Of a stretch of 64,000 nucleotides of DNA, positions 35,844-48,620 are shown one piece after another (the stretch's first letter is position 1; every line of letters begins with the position of its first letter). The position numbers were made by a program, and so were the translations under genes. The DNA is taken from assembly GCA_947623455.1 (NCBI GenBank), contig OX392538.1:23931001-23995000 (forward strand). The letters run 5' to 3'. Source of the stretch: Mimachlamys varia (lineage: Eukaryota; Mollusca; Bivalvia; Pectinida; Pectinidae). The notes under the pieces are model-generated. The model was not told where the DNA came from, ran no database searches, and saw nothing but the letters and a program-made list of their open reading frames with translations.

Positions 35844-36674
35844 TATCATGTAACTCATGGTCTGCATGGCTGCCATCTTGGAATGTCCCTTCCTACCCGG
35901 TACACCATGGAGATGGTGTTCATCATGTATATGTGTTCATGGCAGCAATTCGAAAATCATGCGAATTATGTACAATTCAGCCTTGTTCACAAATACTGGT
36001 ACTGGACCACCAATACGTGTTTACATGTATATAGATTAAAATATATAATGAATATGTCAAGACCTACTGTCTAAGGGGGTATTATCAGACATACATGTGT
36101 AGGTTCATGAATGAATTTTGGTTTAGGAAAGATATTTTCCTTGAATTATGTATGTGTATGTATATAGTTTCCATATTATACATTGTACATAATTGGTATA
36201 TACCTTGTACATTGTACAGGCCAGGGGGTATTGATACTGAATATATTTTACAGTACATACACATCTTCAGTAGGCCAGAGGAATTAAAAATGTATATCAG
36301 AGTTGGCAGACTGCTAGCTGATCAGTGAAAAGGGGGAAAAATCAATCAAACTATTTTTATTCAGAGAAATGAATGGAGTCTATATGTATACAATATTCTG
36401 TTTACTGTACCTATACAGCTTACAGCCTATTGGTATAACATTTACAGTACATGTAAAGTCTATATATGTACGTTCAGAGGTGAGGTAATTGGCTTTATAT
36501 GAATAAAGCTTAGTGAAAAATGTATAACACATGTTAATCATTAAATTTGGGAAAACCAAGTACAGTGTACTACATATATATATCATATTTGTTTGTCCTA
36601 GCAACATCTATATGACAGGTTTTTCATCCATCTGTTCACATTTTTTTTGTCTGTCCATCAAAACTGCTATCATT

Positions 36675-36902
36675 GGGCAGCGGTGGCCGAGTGGTTAAGG
36701 TGTCCCGACATTCTATCACTAACCCTCCGTCTCTGGGTTGCAAGTTCGAAACCCACGTGGGGCAGTTGCCAGGTACTGACCATAGGTCAGTGTTTTTTCT
36801 CCAGGTACTCAGGCTTTCCGCCACCTCCAAAACCTGGCAGGTCGATCCTTATATGATCTTGGCTGTTAATAGGACAAAAAAACAAAATAAACCAAACCAA
36901 AC
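36675..36902 (+). mobile_element. tRNA-derived SINE (type 2), most complete copy
   Basis: The head has A box TGGCCGAGTGGTTAAGG and B box AAGTTCGAAACCCACG. The body runs from CAGGTACTGACC through CAGGTACTCAGGCTTTCCGC to GGCTGTTAATAGGAC, and the tail is A-rich. The head resembles a class II (Leu/Ser-like) tRNA. It gives the consensus order for the copies at 19617 and 61275. Confidence 0.9.
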
Positions 36903-37685
36903 TGCCCTTCCTATACAACATCTTGACATGCAGACAGTGGTATTAAAATGTTTTTGGTTTTAGTCTAATACAATATTTTAAGGTCAAAAATACTGTTCTA
37001 TCATGATCATCAAACTTCAAATTGAGGTCACTGTGACATCTGACCTATATATAGCATGATTCACAGACTCTGGATTAAAATTGATATTTATGCCATTTCT
37101 ATTTCTGTTATTATAACCTATTTATTGTGCCTAGCACAATGTAGATGATGAGCGATGTGATGTAGAATTAAAATACTCTGATCTGGGTCAGAATTTGTGT
37201 TGAGCTGTATACAGTAGTGGATTATTTTGAATAGTCCCTGTTTAGCTCCATTTTCAACAACAATAGATTGATTTCAGTAGTGAAGGAGATATAGTTAAAG
37301 ATAAACTGTACAATTTTAATCTAATTGCCATAATATTTAACAATATAATTGAATTCGACAATTAACCACAAAATAATACATGAGAAACAAAATATAGGTA
37401 CAGCCACTGCCAACACAGTAGTATGTTTATCGAAACGTTTAATATTGGACTTGTGTATACATGATATCAACGTTTACTGAAGTGCTGATTATGATAATAT
37501 TCATAATTAAATACATGTACAGTCATGTTCATGACAAAATAATGAAGCTAATCTAAAATCTATAAAGAAATGTTTGATAATGATTTTCGGGGAATTAATG
37601 TTATTAAAAAATAACACCAGACATATCTATACACTAGGTATGTGTAATGGTGTATTGAGCATATATATACATGTACACTGTACAG

Positions 37686-37806
37686 GGTTTAATCTGGGTA
37701 TTTTATAAATGGCGTCTTTCTGCATAGTTCAAATGGGAATCCTGAAAATAGGTGTGGTCCTTTTCAGTTTCTATGGTTGAAAAAGATATAGGGATGGCTT
37801 CAATGC
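37686..37806. repeat. Dispersed repeat, copy 2 (partner at 1390-1535)
   Basis: Same order of blocks as the first copy, with small deletions in the left half. Ends are approximate. Confidence 0.75.
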
Positions 37807-38809
37807 AAACCCTGATATATGTACACTTTATATGCATTTGTACATGTGTATTGAATGCAGTAAGTACATGTACAGTGTACCTATAACTATTGTACATATA
37901 CACACAGTTTTATCCTATACTATCCCTGCCAGCTGGTAGGGGTATTGTATATAGTTTGTTTGATTATATTACATTTACAGCATTTATTTATAACTTTAAA
38001 TTCGCAATAAAACATTGATGTCAAAAAGGAAAATTATCGCTTTGGTAAATTGTACATGTGTACAGCTAGATTAATACACAGACAAAATTTACAACAGCTG
38101 TGTTAGAAGAAAAAAGTTTAAAACATGTAATAAAATTATGTCTTAAAATAATTTAAGTAGCATCAATTCTTTTTCTTGCACTGTATTTTGATCTTAATAA
38201 TTAGTTGATACATATTGTATGTGCTGTTTTTGTACAAATAGCATAGTGTAGCTTTAGCATGTAAGAATTAAAAGATGTAGGTAATTTTGACTGGCATTCG
38301 GCCATTTGTATTTTATGGTGAATTCCATTCCATTGTTATCAATGAATAGGTATTTGTAATTGTTCGCATGTGTCTGCAGTCATGCATATGGCGTCAAATT
38401 CCAGTGTATACCGTACCAGTCTATTGTTGTGGTGTCAGCTAGGACTGCTAAACACTGACAAACTTGGTAGTTAGATTGTACATTAATGTTTGTTTCACAC
38501 AAAATAGTTTTTTGTCAGGCCCATAAAGTACATTTTTATTAACTGATTATTACTTAATTAGTTACTGACATTGACTTGTATTATTCATCTGAAAGTCAGA
38601 TTTTTTGGAATATAGATTTTTGAATTGTTTTAAATACAATTAAACATTTAAGCTATTTGAGTTGAAGGATTTGAACGTTTGGTCTAAGTTTGACCAGGGT
38701 TTTGGGACCAACGAAATACTGTACTTCAAAGCCAAAGTAGACGAGGTCTTAACCTAATACATTATTCAAGTTTAAGATAACAAGCTAATTAGGTTTGAAC
38801 TGTATTTAA

Positions 38810-39195
38810 AGACCCAATATAAGTAACTTCAGGTAATTTTTCTTGATTCTGAAAAATTCTGAAAAAAAATCCAGTTGATAATCATGCAAAAATAAGGCTA
38901 AAACGAAGTAAACCTGAGCGGTAATTAACAGGAAACTCTTGACAGAAAAATCCAAAGAATTCAAAATAATTTAGGTGTGAACCACTAAAACAACAAGCCG
39001 AAGATAGACAACAGTTCAAAGTGGATGCATGTTTACAAATACCGAGATTCAACTACTGCTGTACCGGTTACCGCTTAAGAAGTCATCTCAAATATTGCTG
39101 ATATCAGTTAATCTTAACTTAATCTATAAATATAAATAGTTACTAGGCTTTGATTTTCGCTTAAGGTTTTGCCGAAAGTTACGTATATTGGACCT
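38810..39195 (+). mobile_element. TTAA-flanked MITE, copy 3
   Basis: About 386 bp between AGACCCAATATAAGTAACTT and GTTACGTATATTGGACCT, with TTAA at 38806-38809 and 39196-39199. Same orientation as the 8713 copy. It is intronic to the Bcl-2 locus if the shared-tail model holds. Confidence 0.88.
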
Positions 39196-41823
39196 TTAAA
39201 GGTTAAAGTTCAAAATTAGGGTTAAGTTTGTTAAACTTTCAAACTTGTATTTATATACCATTAGATCATCAGAAAGTAAAAAAAAAAGAGTTGTCTCCCA
39301 TTTATTCTCTAGAATTACAGGGAACATGAAAAGTGGTCTTTTAATACTTGTTGTCTCCTAATTGAGGTGGTCTTTTAATTTAAGTTTATTCTAATTTCCA
39401 TATGAAAGATCAAATTAGAGTAATGGCATTGTTCTCTTGATTGTGAAATTAAAACTTGATACGATGGAATAGAATTTACGGATTCAAGATCGTGAGATTA
39501 AAATAATGAAAGAACTAATTATAATTTGTGATACACAGTACATATATTTACATATTACTTCAGTATGTAAGATAAATGTTCTGTATAGTATATTATTGTG
39601 TGTATATATATAACTTTATATACCATGACATACCTGTAGGTAGGTAGGGAATACAGGTGTATTATATAATCAACATGTTGTTGACAGAAGGTTCTTCACT
39701 ATGATGTATTGATGTATATAACAGTACATACAAACTAGTCTGACTGGATGATTGTGTAACAGTTTATAACATTACAGAAAATCCATATCACTGTGACAAG
39801 CTCAATAGATTAAAATTATTTGATACATGTATGAAGTATACTCAAATGTAATTTTGAATATACCATGTACCACATGTATGTACAAATGTACTGGTCAAAA
39901 TTCAAAACCACATTCCTGAATTTCAGGAAACTCTTTTTACTTTAATTCATTTGAAAACTTATACAAAGGAAATCCTCACTTGAGGTTAGAAAAGATTCCA
40001 ATAAAGTTAAGGTGATCTGTTTTCATGAAATGCTTTCCTGTTGAAAATTATACAATGTACACATATATATGTTCAGTGAAGTAAGGGCTATACATTTTGT
40101 ATAAGGGATTTCCTCAGTATTTTGATATATAAAAGACCAGTGTATTTGGTTATGTTCTTGATATATATGTATTGTAGGTACATGTATGTAGATTTAGATT
40201 TTAAAGTAGGTAAACACATGTCACAGAAAATAAATTTATCTTTCATGTAGATGCATGCACTGAATCACACTATTGGATTTTAAGTGGAAAATCCCAGCGG
40301 AGATAGAACATACAAATGTATACAGGCAAACAGAATATAAATATAGCGACCCCATGGGAATATTACAGTATCCAGTGTAACTTGAAGGTTGACATTGATC
40401 AATTTTTACAGGTATAGGGTTCTGTACAGAGAGAGACATCTCAGTTCTATAGGTGAACACTGTGTACAGGCATGTGGGACAATGTGGGCTCTTGGATGTA
40501 TTGATCGGGGTGTGTAGGAGGTATGAACATCGTACAGTGTATTGATTTACCTAGTTTGTTGCCTACGTCTATTGTTGGAGCTGGGTTGACTTGAGCACTC
40601 AGGAAATGGAAAAGTTTTATTCTTAGAACATCAAGGAATCAAAATTCATAACTGGTAACCGATTCGGTAATCAGTTATGTAAAATTTTATACTTGAAATA
40701 TAGCTGTGGATAGATTTTTGGACTACATTAATCTCTATAACCTAGATGAATTATACCAACATAGAAAGTCAAATGCAACTATATACATGTATAGGATGTA
40801 TCAAACATCACTCACTACTCCCTGTCTGTTTAACAGATGGTTATACCTGTAAATATGTAGGTATATAACTGGCATGTGGGCATCACTCATTAGTCTTCCC
40901 TGTATAACAGATGGTGATATACAGTAAGTACATGTAGGTATAAACAGGTATGTGGGCATTAATCATATAGAGCTAGGAGGCTTGAGAGCTAGTAAGGGTA
41001 ATATACATATAATGGTGAATTGAAATCTGGAGGTAATAGATTAGAGTTACTGAGTATGCTGCAGAGGATGATGGGAAATTGATGAAAATTGGGAATGATG
41101 GGTTGGCTGGGAAGAATCATAAGAGTGTATGCATAATACATGTCTATTGAGGAAGATAATGGAATTATGTGAAAGATAGAAAGGATAATATTATTATGTA
41201 ATTTTGGAATGATGAGAATAAGGACGAGAAATTAAATTATAACATGATATGGAAGGAGGGTAAAGTACATGTAGCTTTAAAGGAATGATGGAAAGATTTG
41301 AAAGGATGATTGATGGATTGATGGAAGAAAGGGATGATGGATTGATGAGAAGGATAGATGATTGGTTGTGTGATATTACAAAGAAGAACATGGTTGGTGA
41401 AAAATTCTCTTCATGTACATACGTTTTAGCTATACTAACTCTTAATTCTGGCATTGCATTCTGTCTGAATATAGTTTGTGATCAATTTTCCTAATTATGA
41501 ATATTACTACATGGTTACCCAGATATATAGGTGAATGACCTTCAGTCTGTATGCACATTATTGTGTGCAGTCTGCTGCAGTATACAGTAATAATACATGT
41601 ATACAATATTGATCCCACATAACCACTCACAGTAATTGGTGATTAGTTGTAAGCACAAAGCACATATTATACCATATAACATTAACTCTCAGATGTACAA
41701 TGTGAAATTTGTTAATAGCATGACGAAAGAACCTTTATATATGTACAGTCATGAAGCTACAAAGTGTACATGGCTATAAATTACATAATCGTGATAATGA
41801 AAACTGCTGTTCAAAATCAATTC

Positions 41824-42060
41824 AGTCATCCTCGATATCCAGGGGTTGCACTCGCCTATACTACCCTCTCTACATTTCTGAAATATGTCATGGCAAAACT
41901 GAAGGCTCTATATGTGTGCCATCACAGTTGCTTGAGTTTCTGTCAGTAAATAATATATATATATGTGTGAAATGAGCCTCCCATTACAGTAATGGCCGTG
42001 CCTCCATATATATAAACATTTTTTAATATACTGACAGAAACTCAAGCAACTGTGGTGCCA
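41824..42060. repeat. Inverted-repeat region (32-bp arms) with MITE-related left part
   Basis: Arms 41917-41948 and 42029-42060 pair through TTGCTTGAGTTTCTGTCAGT and its complement with about one or two mismatches, over an 80-base loop. The left flank CTCGATATCCAGGGGTTGC to CAAAACTGAAGGCTC also matches 56342-56575. Confidence 0.8.
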
Positions 42061-42323
42061 TCCTGTGGTCGAGACTAGAAAACAGATTTGACCCTCTGAT
42101 GTACAAAAAAAATATAAAACCGATTTTTAAAAAGTTTAAACTTATTCTTCTGTATTTTGATGTGGTGATGTGCAATCAATTTTGTCAGAATAGGTGACCT
42201 TGATTCCCTTTTCTTTGTCAAAGGGGTCAATATCTCCCAACAAATATTCTCAAAATGATTTTTACTTGTTCTTCAAATGTCATAGATGCAAACTTAAGGT
42301 GTTTGTCATCACCTACATGTATT

Positions 42324-42415
42324 AAAGAACAGGGGAGTGACACAGGTCAGTTGGGCATCTTGTTAAAATCATCAATTAAAGAACAGGGGAGCGACACAGG
42401 TCAGTTGGGCCTCTT
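42324..42415. repeat. Short tandem duplication
   Basis: ATTAAAGAACAGGGGAGTGA and CACAGGTCAGTTGGGC occur twice, about 54 bases apart. Confidence 0.85.
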
Positions 42416-44133
42416 GTTCCACCCCGTGGCCCTGTACGACCCTATTGTGTTATGGGCAGTAACCACTAAACCCAACAAGCGTCAACAATCGCTATTGGTT
42501 TCCTATGTTGTGCCGAGATGTGTGTAATATTGATCACAGTTTCTACATACCGAGACGATGAAATGTCATTAGACACTTAACTGGGTAAACAAAACATCCC
42601 ATCTCCATATCGATATGTTAGCTCCACTGAGCATCACAATTAGTGCCAATGTACGTTTTTAGTAGGTTTTACTGTCAGAAACTATTTACCCTAATGATAC
42701 AAAATTGTCGATCACATAAGATTTCAATCCTGGCAAGCTACTGTACTAAACATTTATGGATATGAAATTGATGAAATGTTTCTCATATAAAGTCCCGTGA
42801 GAAGTTATTGTCGACTTTTAATATGCATATTGTATTTGTTCAAATTTAATTATATTATGATATGAAGTAATTAAACCTAAGGGTTACGTATACATTGTAA
42901 ACACAAATTGGTTAATGGTGTATACATCATCAGGATAAGATCGCACAGGGCCACATCCTTGTATACACACAATATGACTGCCAATGCAAATGCATATATA
43001 TATGATGTAAAAAACGTACTGTCTTGCAGCTTGCAGAGCATCCGATTTTAGTGGACATCTGTATAATTTTATAAACCGTTTATAACAAATACCAAATTTC
43101 GAAATAATCAATTTGTTCGTGGAATATTTATGCCTCTCCATGAAATGGGGGTGGGGTGGGGGATATAGTGTTGCCCATGTCGTCCCGTCCCGTCCCATGG
43201 TATACGAACTAAGAAACATGTACTTCGAAGTGGTGCTGGGTAGGGGGGAGGGGGTGCTGAGATTGATCTTGTTAACTGATACTTGTTCGTATAATGGTCA
43301 TGGCCACGATGCATGGAGGCTATTGGGCTATTAATCCTGACGTGGGCAGGAGCTAAACTGGAATTAAGTCTGGAATGTACATAATATCGTATGGTCGGGA
43401 AATGTGCCAACATATTTTGATTGCTTAGTAAGCCCACGTTGTTTTCCATTGATGACTTGAATTACGAGGCACACATATATATATATTGAAGTATGTATAT
43501 ACTCACTACATACTTTCTACGTATTGTGTTAGCATGATTGATTTTATAATTAGTTCTTATTGGTAGAGGGATCGGCTCTTTAAAGTTTGGGCAATAAAGC
43601 TTTTGATGATGAAGTACTCTTTGTCGTGTCTAGCCCTATGCAAATGTCAACTTTTTATTTACAACCCTGAATTTCATAATACTAGTGAGTGATGAAAAGT
43701 AATAGACTACAGTTGTTACTGCTGAAGGTGTCGAAGTTTAACGCACCTGAGTGATGGGAAAATTGTCAATGAAATGAAAACCTGCTCTGCGTGGGGGTTG
43801 ATAGACTGGGTGTGTTGGGATTGTGGTTTTCTCTGTCTATTACGCGATACAAACTAGACCTTGGCGGTTGTGTTTATCACTTATTCATGACCAATAGTTC
43901 CAGTCCATTCCCTCACTGACTGTTCAATGGAGTTCTGTCGTCAAGTAGGTCTCTCGAAACTCTCCCACAACATAGCGTAGCAGCAGCTACATTCATTTTA
44001 CATTTATAACATTTACCATTGTAACAAAAAAATTACTAGACTTAAGGATGCCCCTGCCAATGCCAAAACAACGTAACGCTGCTTTACTAGATTAGCAGCT
44101 GTTTGATACATCATTTCTCAAAAAAAAAGATAG

Positions 44134-44230
44134 TTTTTCAAAAGGCCAGGATCCGAACCCCAGATCTCTGACTTTCATTGTCACTTTTATTCACTAAACT
44201 GGTTACACAATTGCACTATAGTTATAACAG
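44134..44230 (-). mobile_element. Possible tRNA-like SINE fragment
   Basis: The minus strand gives a B-box-like GGTTCGGATCC preceded by TGTAACCAGTTTAGTGAATA, which is loosely A-box-like. Only the head is apparent and the match is weak. Confidence 0.35.
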
Positions 44231-44311
44231 TTTAGAAAAAAGGGTGTATGTAGTGGGACAAGAATCCTTAATATATTATACCCCAGACGAAATGTTTAAT
44301 AATGGGCAATT

Positions 44312-44482
44312 GCTAACAGAAATCTTAATCTGTCACACGAACCTTGGACATCGAATTATTGTGGCATACCGATCCTTGTTTAATAAGAGAAACACGGGGC
44401 ATATAACCAAAACATACGTGACATATTAAGATTTCTGTTAGCATGTGTCCTTATTAAATGTCCTTCGTTATATGCCCCATGA
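44312..44482. repeat. Imperfect inverted repeat
   Basis: GCTAACAGAAATCTTAAT (44312-44329) is the exact complement of 44425-44442. A second pair, GGGGCATATAAC (44396) and GTTATATGCCCC (44468), is interleaved with it rather than nested, suggesting a rearranged fold-back element. Short frames here are not credible genes. Confidence 0.7.
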
Positions 44483-45530
44483 TTCTCCCATCAAACAAGG
44501 AATGAAATGCTTCGATATTGCGATGATAAAGGTTCGTGAATTGATCTCGTTGAGGTTACTAGATGAAGGAAGTATACTCGCTTCTAATCATTATGTAAGA
44601 CACCGCCCACAACCTTTTCCAATGAATGGACCTAGTACGGTATTCCAAACAGCATGGCTACCAATGAATGAACTTCTAAAGAAATGTAGCCTAGCTAGTT
44701 ACCGGTGAATGGGCTTCTAAAGAAATGTAGCCTAGTTACCGGTGAATGGGCTTCTGTTGTTCGTTAGATGTAGGTTGAAGAGGAAAGCGCATCTAGGAAT
44801 TGGGATTCCTGTGTGACCTACATACATAGTGTGTTGCGTAACATATTGCTCTTGTCTATTGCCAAATTGCATCTGTTTTTCGCCCACTCCATGGTCATAA
44901 AAGTGGGCATTATATCCCCGCAGTGATAGATGTCGCGAAATATACACGGACTTGATGGTACATTGATCATGAGCTTAATTTACAGGGGAAATTAAGAGAA
45001 TCAATAATAGATATTCCTGATTTAGAAAAATTCACATCGACCAGTTAATCAAATAATTATATCTAATTACGAACCATTGCATAACGACAAATGAAGATGG
45101 TTATGCTTTGTTGGCTCGGTTTGCCAGTTGGATTGATCAAAATTCCGTCAATTACAAAAGCTGATTTACATGCGGTCTTTATAGAGAGAATAACCACCAT
45201 TAGGCCAGGTTCCTGGGCCCGTAGACCATGTATTACTTCACCAATCTGATTTTAAAAACACTGATGCAACTAACAAACTGATTCGAAGATTGTGAAATCA
45301 ACTAAAACTTGATGAAAAAGAAAATCAGTAATGAATGATTTAGCAGGTTTATGTAGTATGGCCATTGAACTTGTATTGTTGCTGTTGCAACACTTTGCGA
45401 GAGTCCTAAGATGCGATTATTACAACCATGCCACCATTTCCTAAGTCATTCCTTACTAAATATTTACGCTATTATTATTATATATTTAATATTCACATCA
45501 AAATTTTATTGTCTAATTTGTATTTTGCAG

Positions 45531-45674
45531 GACGGTTTCGTTGAATTCTATGAGAATGGAAACGCGCGGAGGAGGGAAAGTCCGTGGGACAACATATCTG
45601 GTGTTATTAAATACGGTATGCTGGGAGCTATTGGCGCAGTGGCCCTCGGGGCAATTCTTACTCAGAGGACGTGA
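45531..45674 (+). CDS. Bcl-2 family C-terminal membrane-anchor exon
   Basis: This is the terminal coding exon of the Bcl-2 locus. It follows a T-rich stretch ending TTTTGCAG (to 45530) and opens in phase 0 with DGFVEFY. That peptide is the counterpart of the conserved post-BH2 helix start seen after GGW in vertebrate family members (D-x-F-V-E-L-Y type). It encodes 47 residues and then TGA at 45672-45674. Residues 13-15 are an RRR cluster. Residues about 24-43 form a glycine- and alanine-rich hydrophobic span (core GMLGAIGAVALGAIL), followed by a short polar end with an Arg, TQRT. This is the standard tail-anchor layout for outer mitochondrial or ER membrane insertion. It joins in frame to either exon A (28975) or exon B (32199), giving 187 residues from the aligned Met in each case. 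It is the only such exon I could find in the window, which suggests it is shared. Confidence 0.88.
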   Translation, partial: DGFVEFYENGNARRRESPWDNISGVIKYGMLGAIGAVALGAILTQRT

Positions 45675-46053
45675 GGGACGCACAAACTGGCCGGACCAGT
45701 TTCCATAGTTACCATTATTGCAAATTTCTGCTTGACAGATGTGTAAAAAAGTGAAAAAAAATGTGTAACAGAAAAAGTAGCACGGACAGTTCCGTGAAAG
45801 AAGAAGAGACATTTAATTGTTTACCAGCCAATTGTATTAGCCGATTCATATTTGGATATGTGCTGGTCTCCATGGTTACACATGTCGTTGCTCCAGAGTC
45901 ATGCATTTGTGAAGTGCATATGCATAACAAATGCATGTTTCACAATTAGTGCTGGCTGCGTAATATATTTGCCCAACCAAACAAATGTGTTACATGGATT
46001 GCCATTGGTGGAATGCTCCTTTAAATGTGTTATGTGGAAGGATATGATTGGTT

Positions 46054-46059
46054 AATAAA
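46054..46059 (+). promoter_or_regulatory. Candidate poly(A) signal AATAAA for the Bcl-2 locus
   Basis: AATAAA lies about 380 bases after the TGA of the tail exon and is the first canonical hexamer I noticed in the presumed 3' UTR. Use of this site is inferred only. Confidence 0.4.
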
Positions 46060-48309
46060 GGATATTAACCTTTGACGTGAATTATTGGCAGCAAAAAGTT
46101 TTGATGTTACTATTTAATTCGATGTTTGAAATGTGTTAAATGTTTTACGTACGTAGAGAAAGTCATGAATACAAAATGTACGTACCTGTGTATGAAGCAA
46201 ATTTGTTACATAACTGGCCGTGCGTTGGAAGTCGTCTCTTAGAAAACAAACATAACATCTTGTTCTGTTCTTAAGAAATAGGAATATGTTTTTAGTAAAT
46301 TTAAATTTCATATTTTGATATTTTCATCGTAAATTTTTCAGAAAATAAGCAAATATTCGGACGCGATTTTTACTTATTCAAATGTTAACTAGAAAACAAC
46401 AGAACTATTTAAGTTTCAAAATTATATCTAGTGATGGTTCCGTTGTAAAAGAAAAGATTTTTCGTTAGTGTGACAGGGTCTTAAATTTTTATAGATTAAG
46501 ATATCGATCCAAAACTGAATCACGTCTTAGAAATATGATTTCAGTGTTTATAGCTATGATGAAGTTACAGAATGGCGAAATACTACAAAAGTCAGGTTCC
46601 TTTTATGACCATAGTGAATTATTCTTTTGTGTGCACACCTTGCGACGTTAATTTGCATGCAGTTGTTTATGTTTTGAATTTGACGTTTAATTACCTCGCT
46701 TGTATTGTTTTGATAATTTTCAAACTATTTGTTCACGTTTGTTTTAGGTGTACATACCGTACTGAAACATTTCAGATAACGGTTTATCTGATCATGATGA
46801 ACACACGAAAACGTTTATTATTAGATTGATATGCTAGTACATGTATGTATGTGTGCGTGTGCGTTCGCGTGTGTGTGCATTCAAGCTTGCACAAAATGTG
46901 CTTGTTGATTATTGTACAAGTGTGTATAGATTCGGTCAATTACCTGTATCAATTAGCACCGTCGTGAATGAAATTTTCTTTCTTCGTATTCAATTCACCT
47001 AATTCTGAACTTCAGGCAAATTATTTCGTGATAAATTATGTTAAACGCATACATCCTGATAGATTCCTAGAAAATGCATGCACATAAGATATAATTAGTC
47101 TTTACAGAAACCTGAAAAAGCAATGTTTACGTTCTTTTTGGCTTTTGAGCAAAGGCCTTGCAGTTTGTCAGTCGTGATATGTAATATATAGAACCGTCTT
47201 GACATATTTCTGTTCGTACCACTACCGTGTGTCCTGCTTAATATATAGATATATGTGCTTTCTTTGTCAATTATTTAAGGACGAAGGGACCAGCGATTTA
47301 TAAAATAGGAAATCTTGTTTTAACTTGCTATTGAAGTTGTTAATTGGCAGCAGTTTACGCTTTACTCGATGATATTATATCTGTTCATAACTGTATCCGA
47401 CAAACACGTCTAGTGTTTAAATGCATGGAATCGACACAAGATTTATTTATAGACACCGATATCGTTAGTCTTCTGTTCTAGGAACCCTACAGTTTGTCGT
47501 CTGGTATACAGGATGAAAAACATTAATTTGAATGAAAAATATTTCAAGAAGAATTATTCGTTTCTCACTGATGGCTTACGTTTAAAGGTACTCGCCGTTG
47601 TTATTGATATTCATACAAATTGTTATAGATGTAAAACTAATATCAGAATTATTGAGACGGATGAACATTACGTGAAATCCTTTTATGAGTCAGTTAGATA
47701 GATATGTAGAAATACTCTGTACTCGTGCCCTCAGTGATCTATCGGCAATGAGCTCTGTGCGTATGTGTAAGAGGAGAAAATTGGCAGGAATCTGTCCTAC
47801 CTGGCAGCCATGTACAACTTAAGTCTCGCTCCTCGCAGAAGTAACACATCTCATTACATCACTTCAGACCTGGAAATGGTTTGAGAGAAATCTTTACGGT
47901 AAATATCCTCCAAATGATGTTAACTCTTTCTCCCCAGAAATGTTGAAATAAACTACAGTTCAACCTTTGCATTTGGAAAGTTCAAATGTGTCTTTAGTGA
48001 TATGAACAACTAAAAATTAACTTTCCCTAGTTTATTTTGAAAGCTGTCTTCAATAGGATATTGAGCCAATTTTCACCTTTGAAATTTTTGTTTTGATTTG
48101 ATTTCGGTTTCAACGAGTCGGTTCCAAAAAATAATTAACACAACATGCAATGCAACAAATTCCATTTTCATTTTTTCGCTGTATCAAACGTCATTATTTA
48201 CGATATCGGATACATTCTGTTACATCGCAGTATATTATTTTGATGACGTCACTTACATTTAGGAAATATTGTTACAGTCCAATAACGTCGGGATTTATTA
48301 AGTTTGTCA
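46060..48309. other. Noncoding stretch downstream of the Bcl-2 locus
   Basis: No exon or repeat family is recognised. A short GT-rich run lies at 46850-46880. Confidence 0.45.
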
Positions 48310-48620
48310 TCAATATCAATGTGTGTTATAGCTATGTATATGACTGTTACAATATTTGCTATAGTGTTCATTCACTAATATTTACATTTGATAGAATTAT
48401 TGTGCTTTATTAAGTTACTTCGAACCGATTTTGAACAGCAAATCAAGTGTAGACAACAGTGAAATCAATGACGTCACAATAGAAATTCATGACGTCACAA
48501 TAGCACATGTTTTTATAGTCTGAGGCACTGGGAGTTATAGGCGTATATATGGCAACAACTGCCTCTTAGCATTGTGTCAATGAAAAGTTGCAGAGTAAAT
48601 GTAAATATATCGATATGAAA
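48310..48620. repeat. Dispersed TGACGTCA-containing repeat, copy 3
   Basis: The most complete copy: GTGTGTTATAG, AGCAAATCAAGTGTAGACAAC, two ATGACGTCACAATAG blocks, GTCTGAGGCACTGGGAGTTA and CATTGTGTCAATG. It unites the pieces at 11640-11905 and 18555-18710. Confidence 0.8.

Larger units (their letters stand above)
32200..45530 (+). other. Predicted 13.3-kb intron between exon B and the tail exon
   Basis: The span is bounded by a GTAAGT donor at 32200 and a TTTTGCAG acceptor ending at 45530, with phase 0 on both sides. If exon A uses the same acceptor, its intron is 28976-45530. It contains no coding sequence I can recognise. It does hold two MITE copies, a SINE, a dispersed repeat, inverted repeats and many ACATGTAC-type octamers, listed separately. 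Outside those (for example 32434-35430, 36903-37685, 39200-41820, 42440-44130 and 44500-45500) I see only AT-rich noncoding sequence. Confidence 0.7.
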
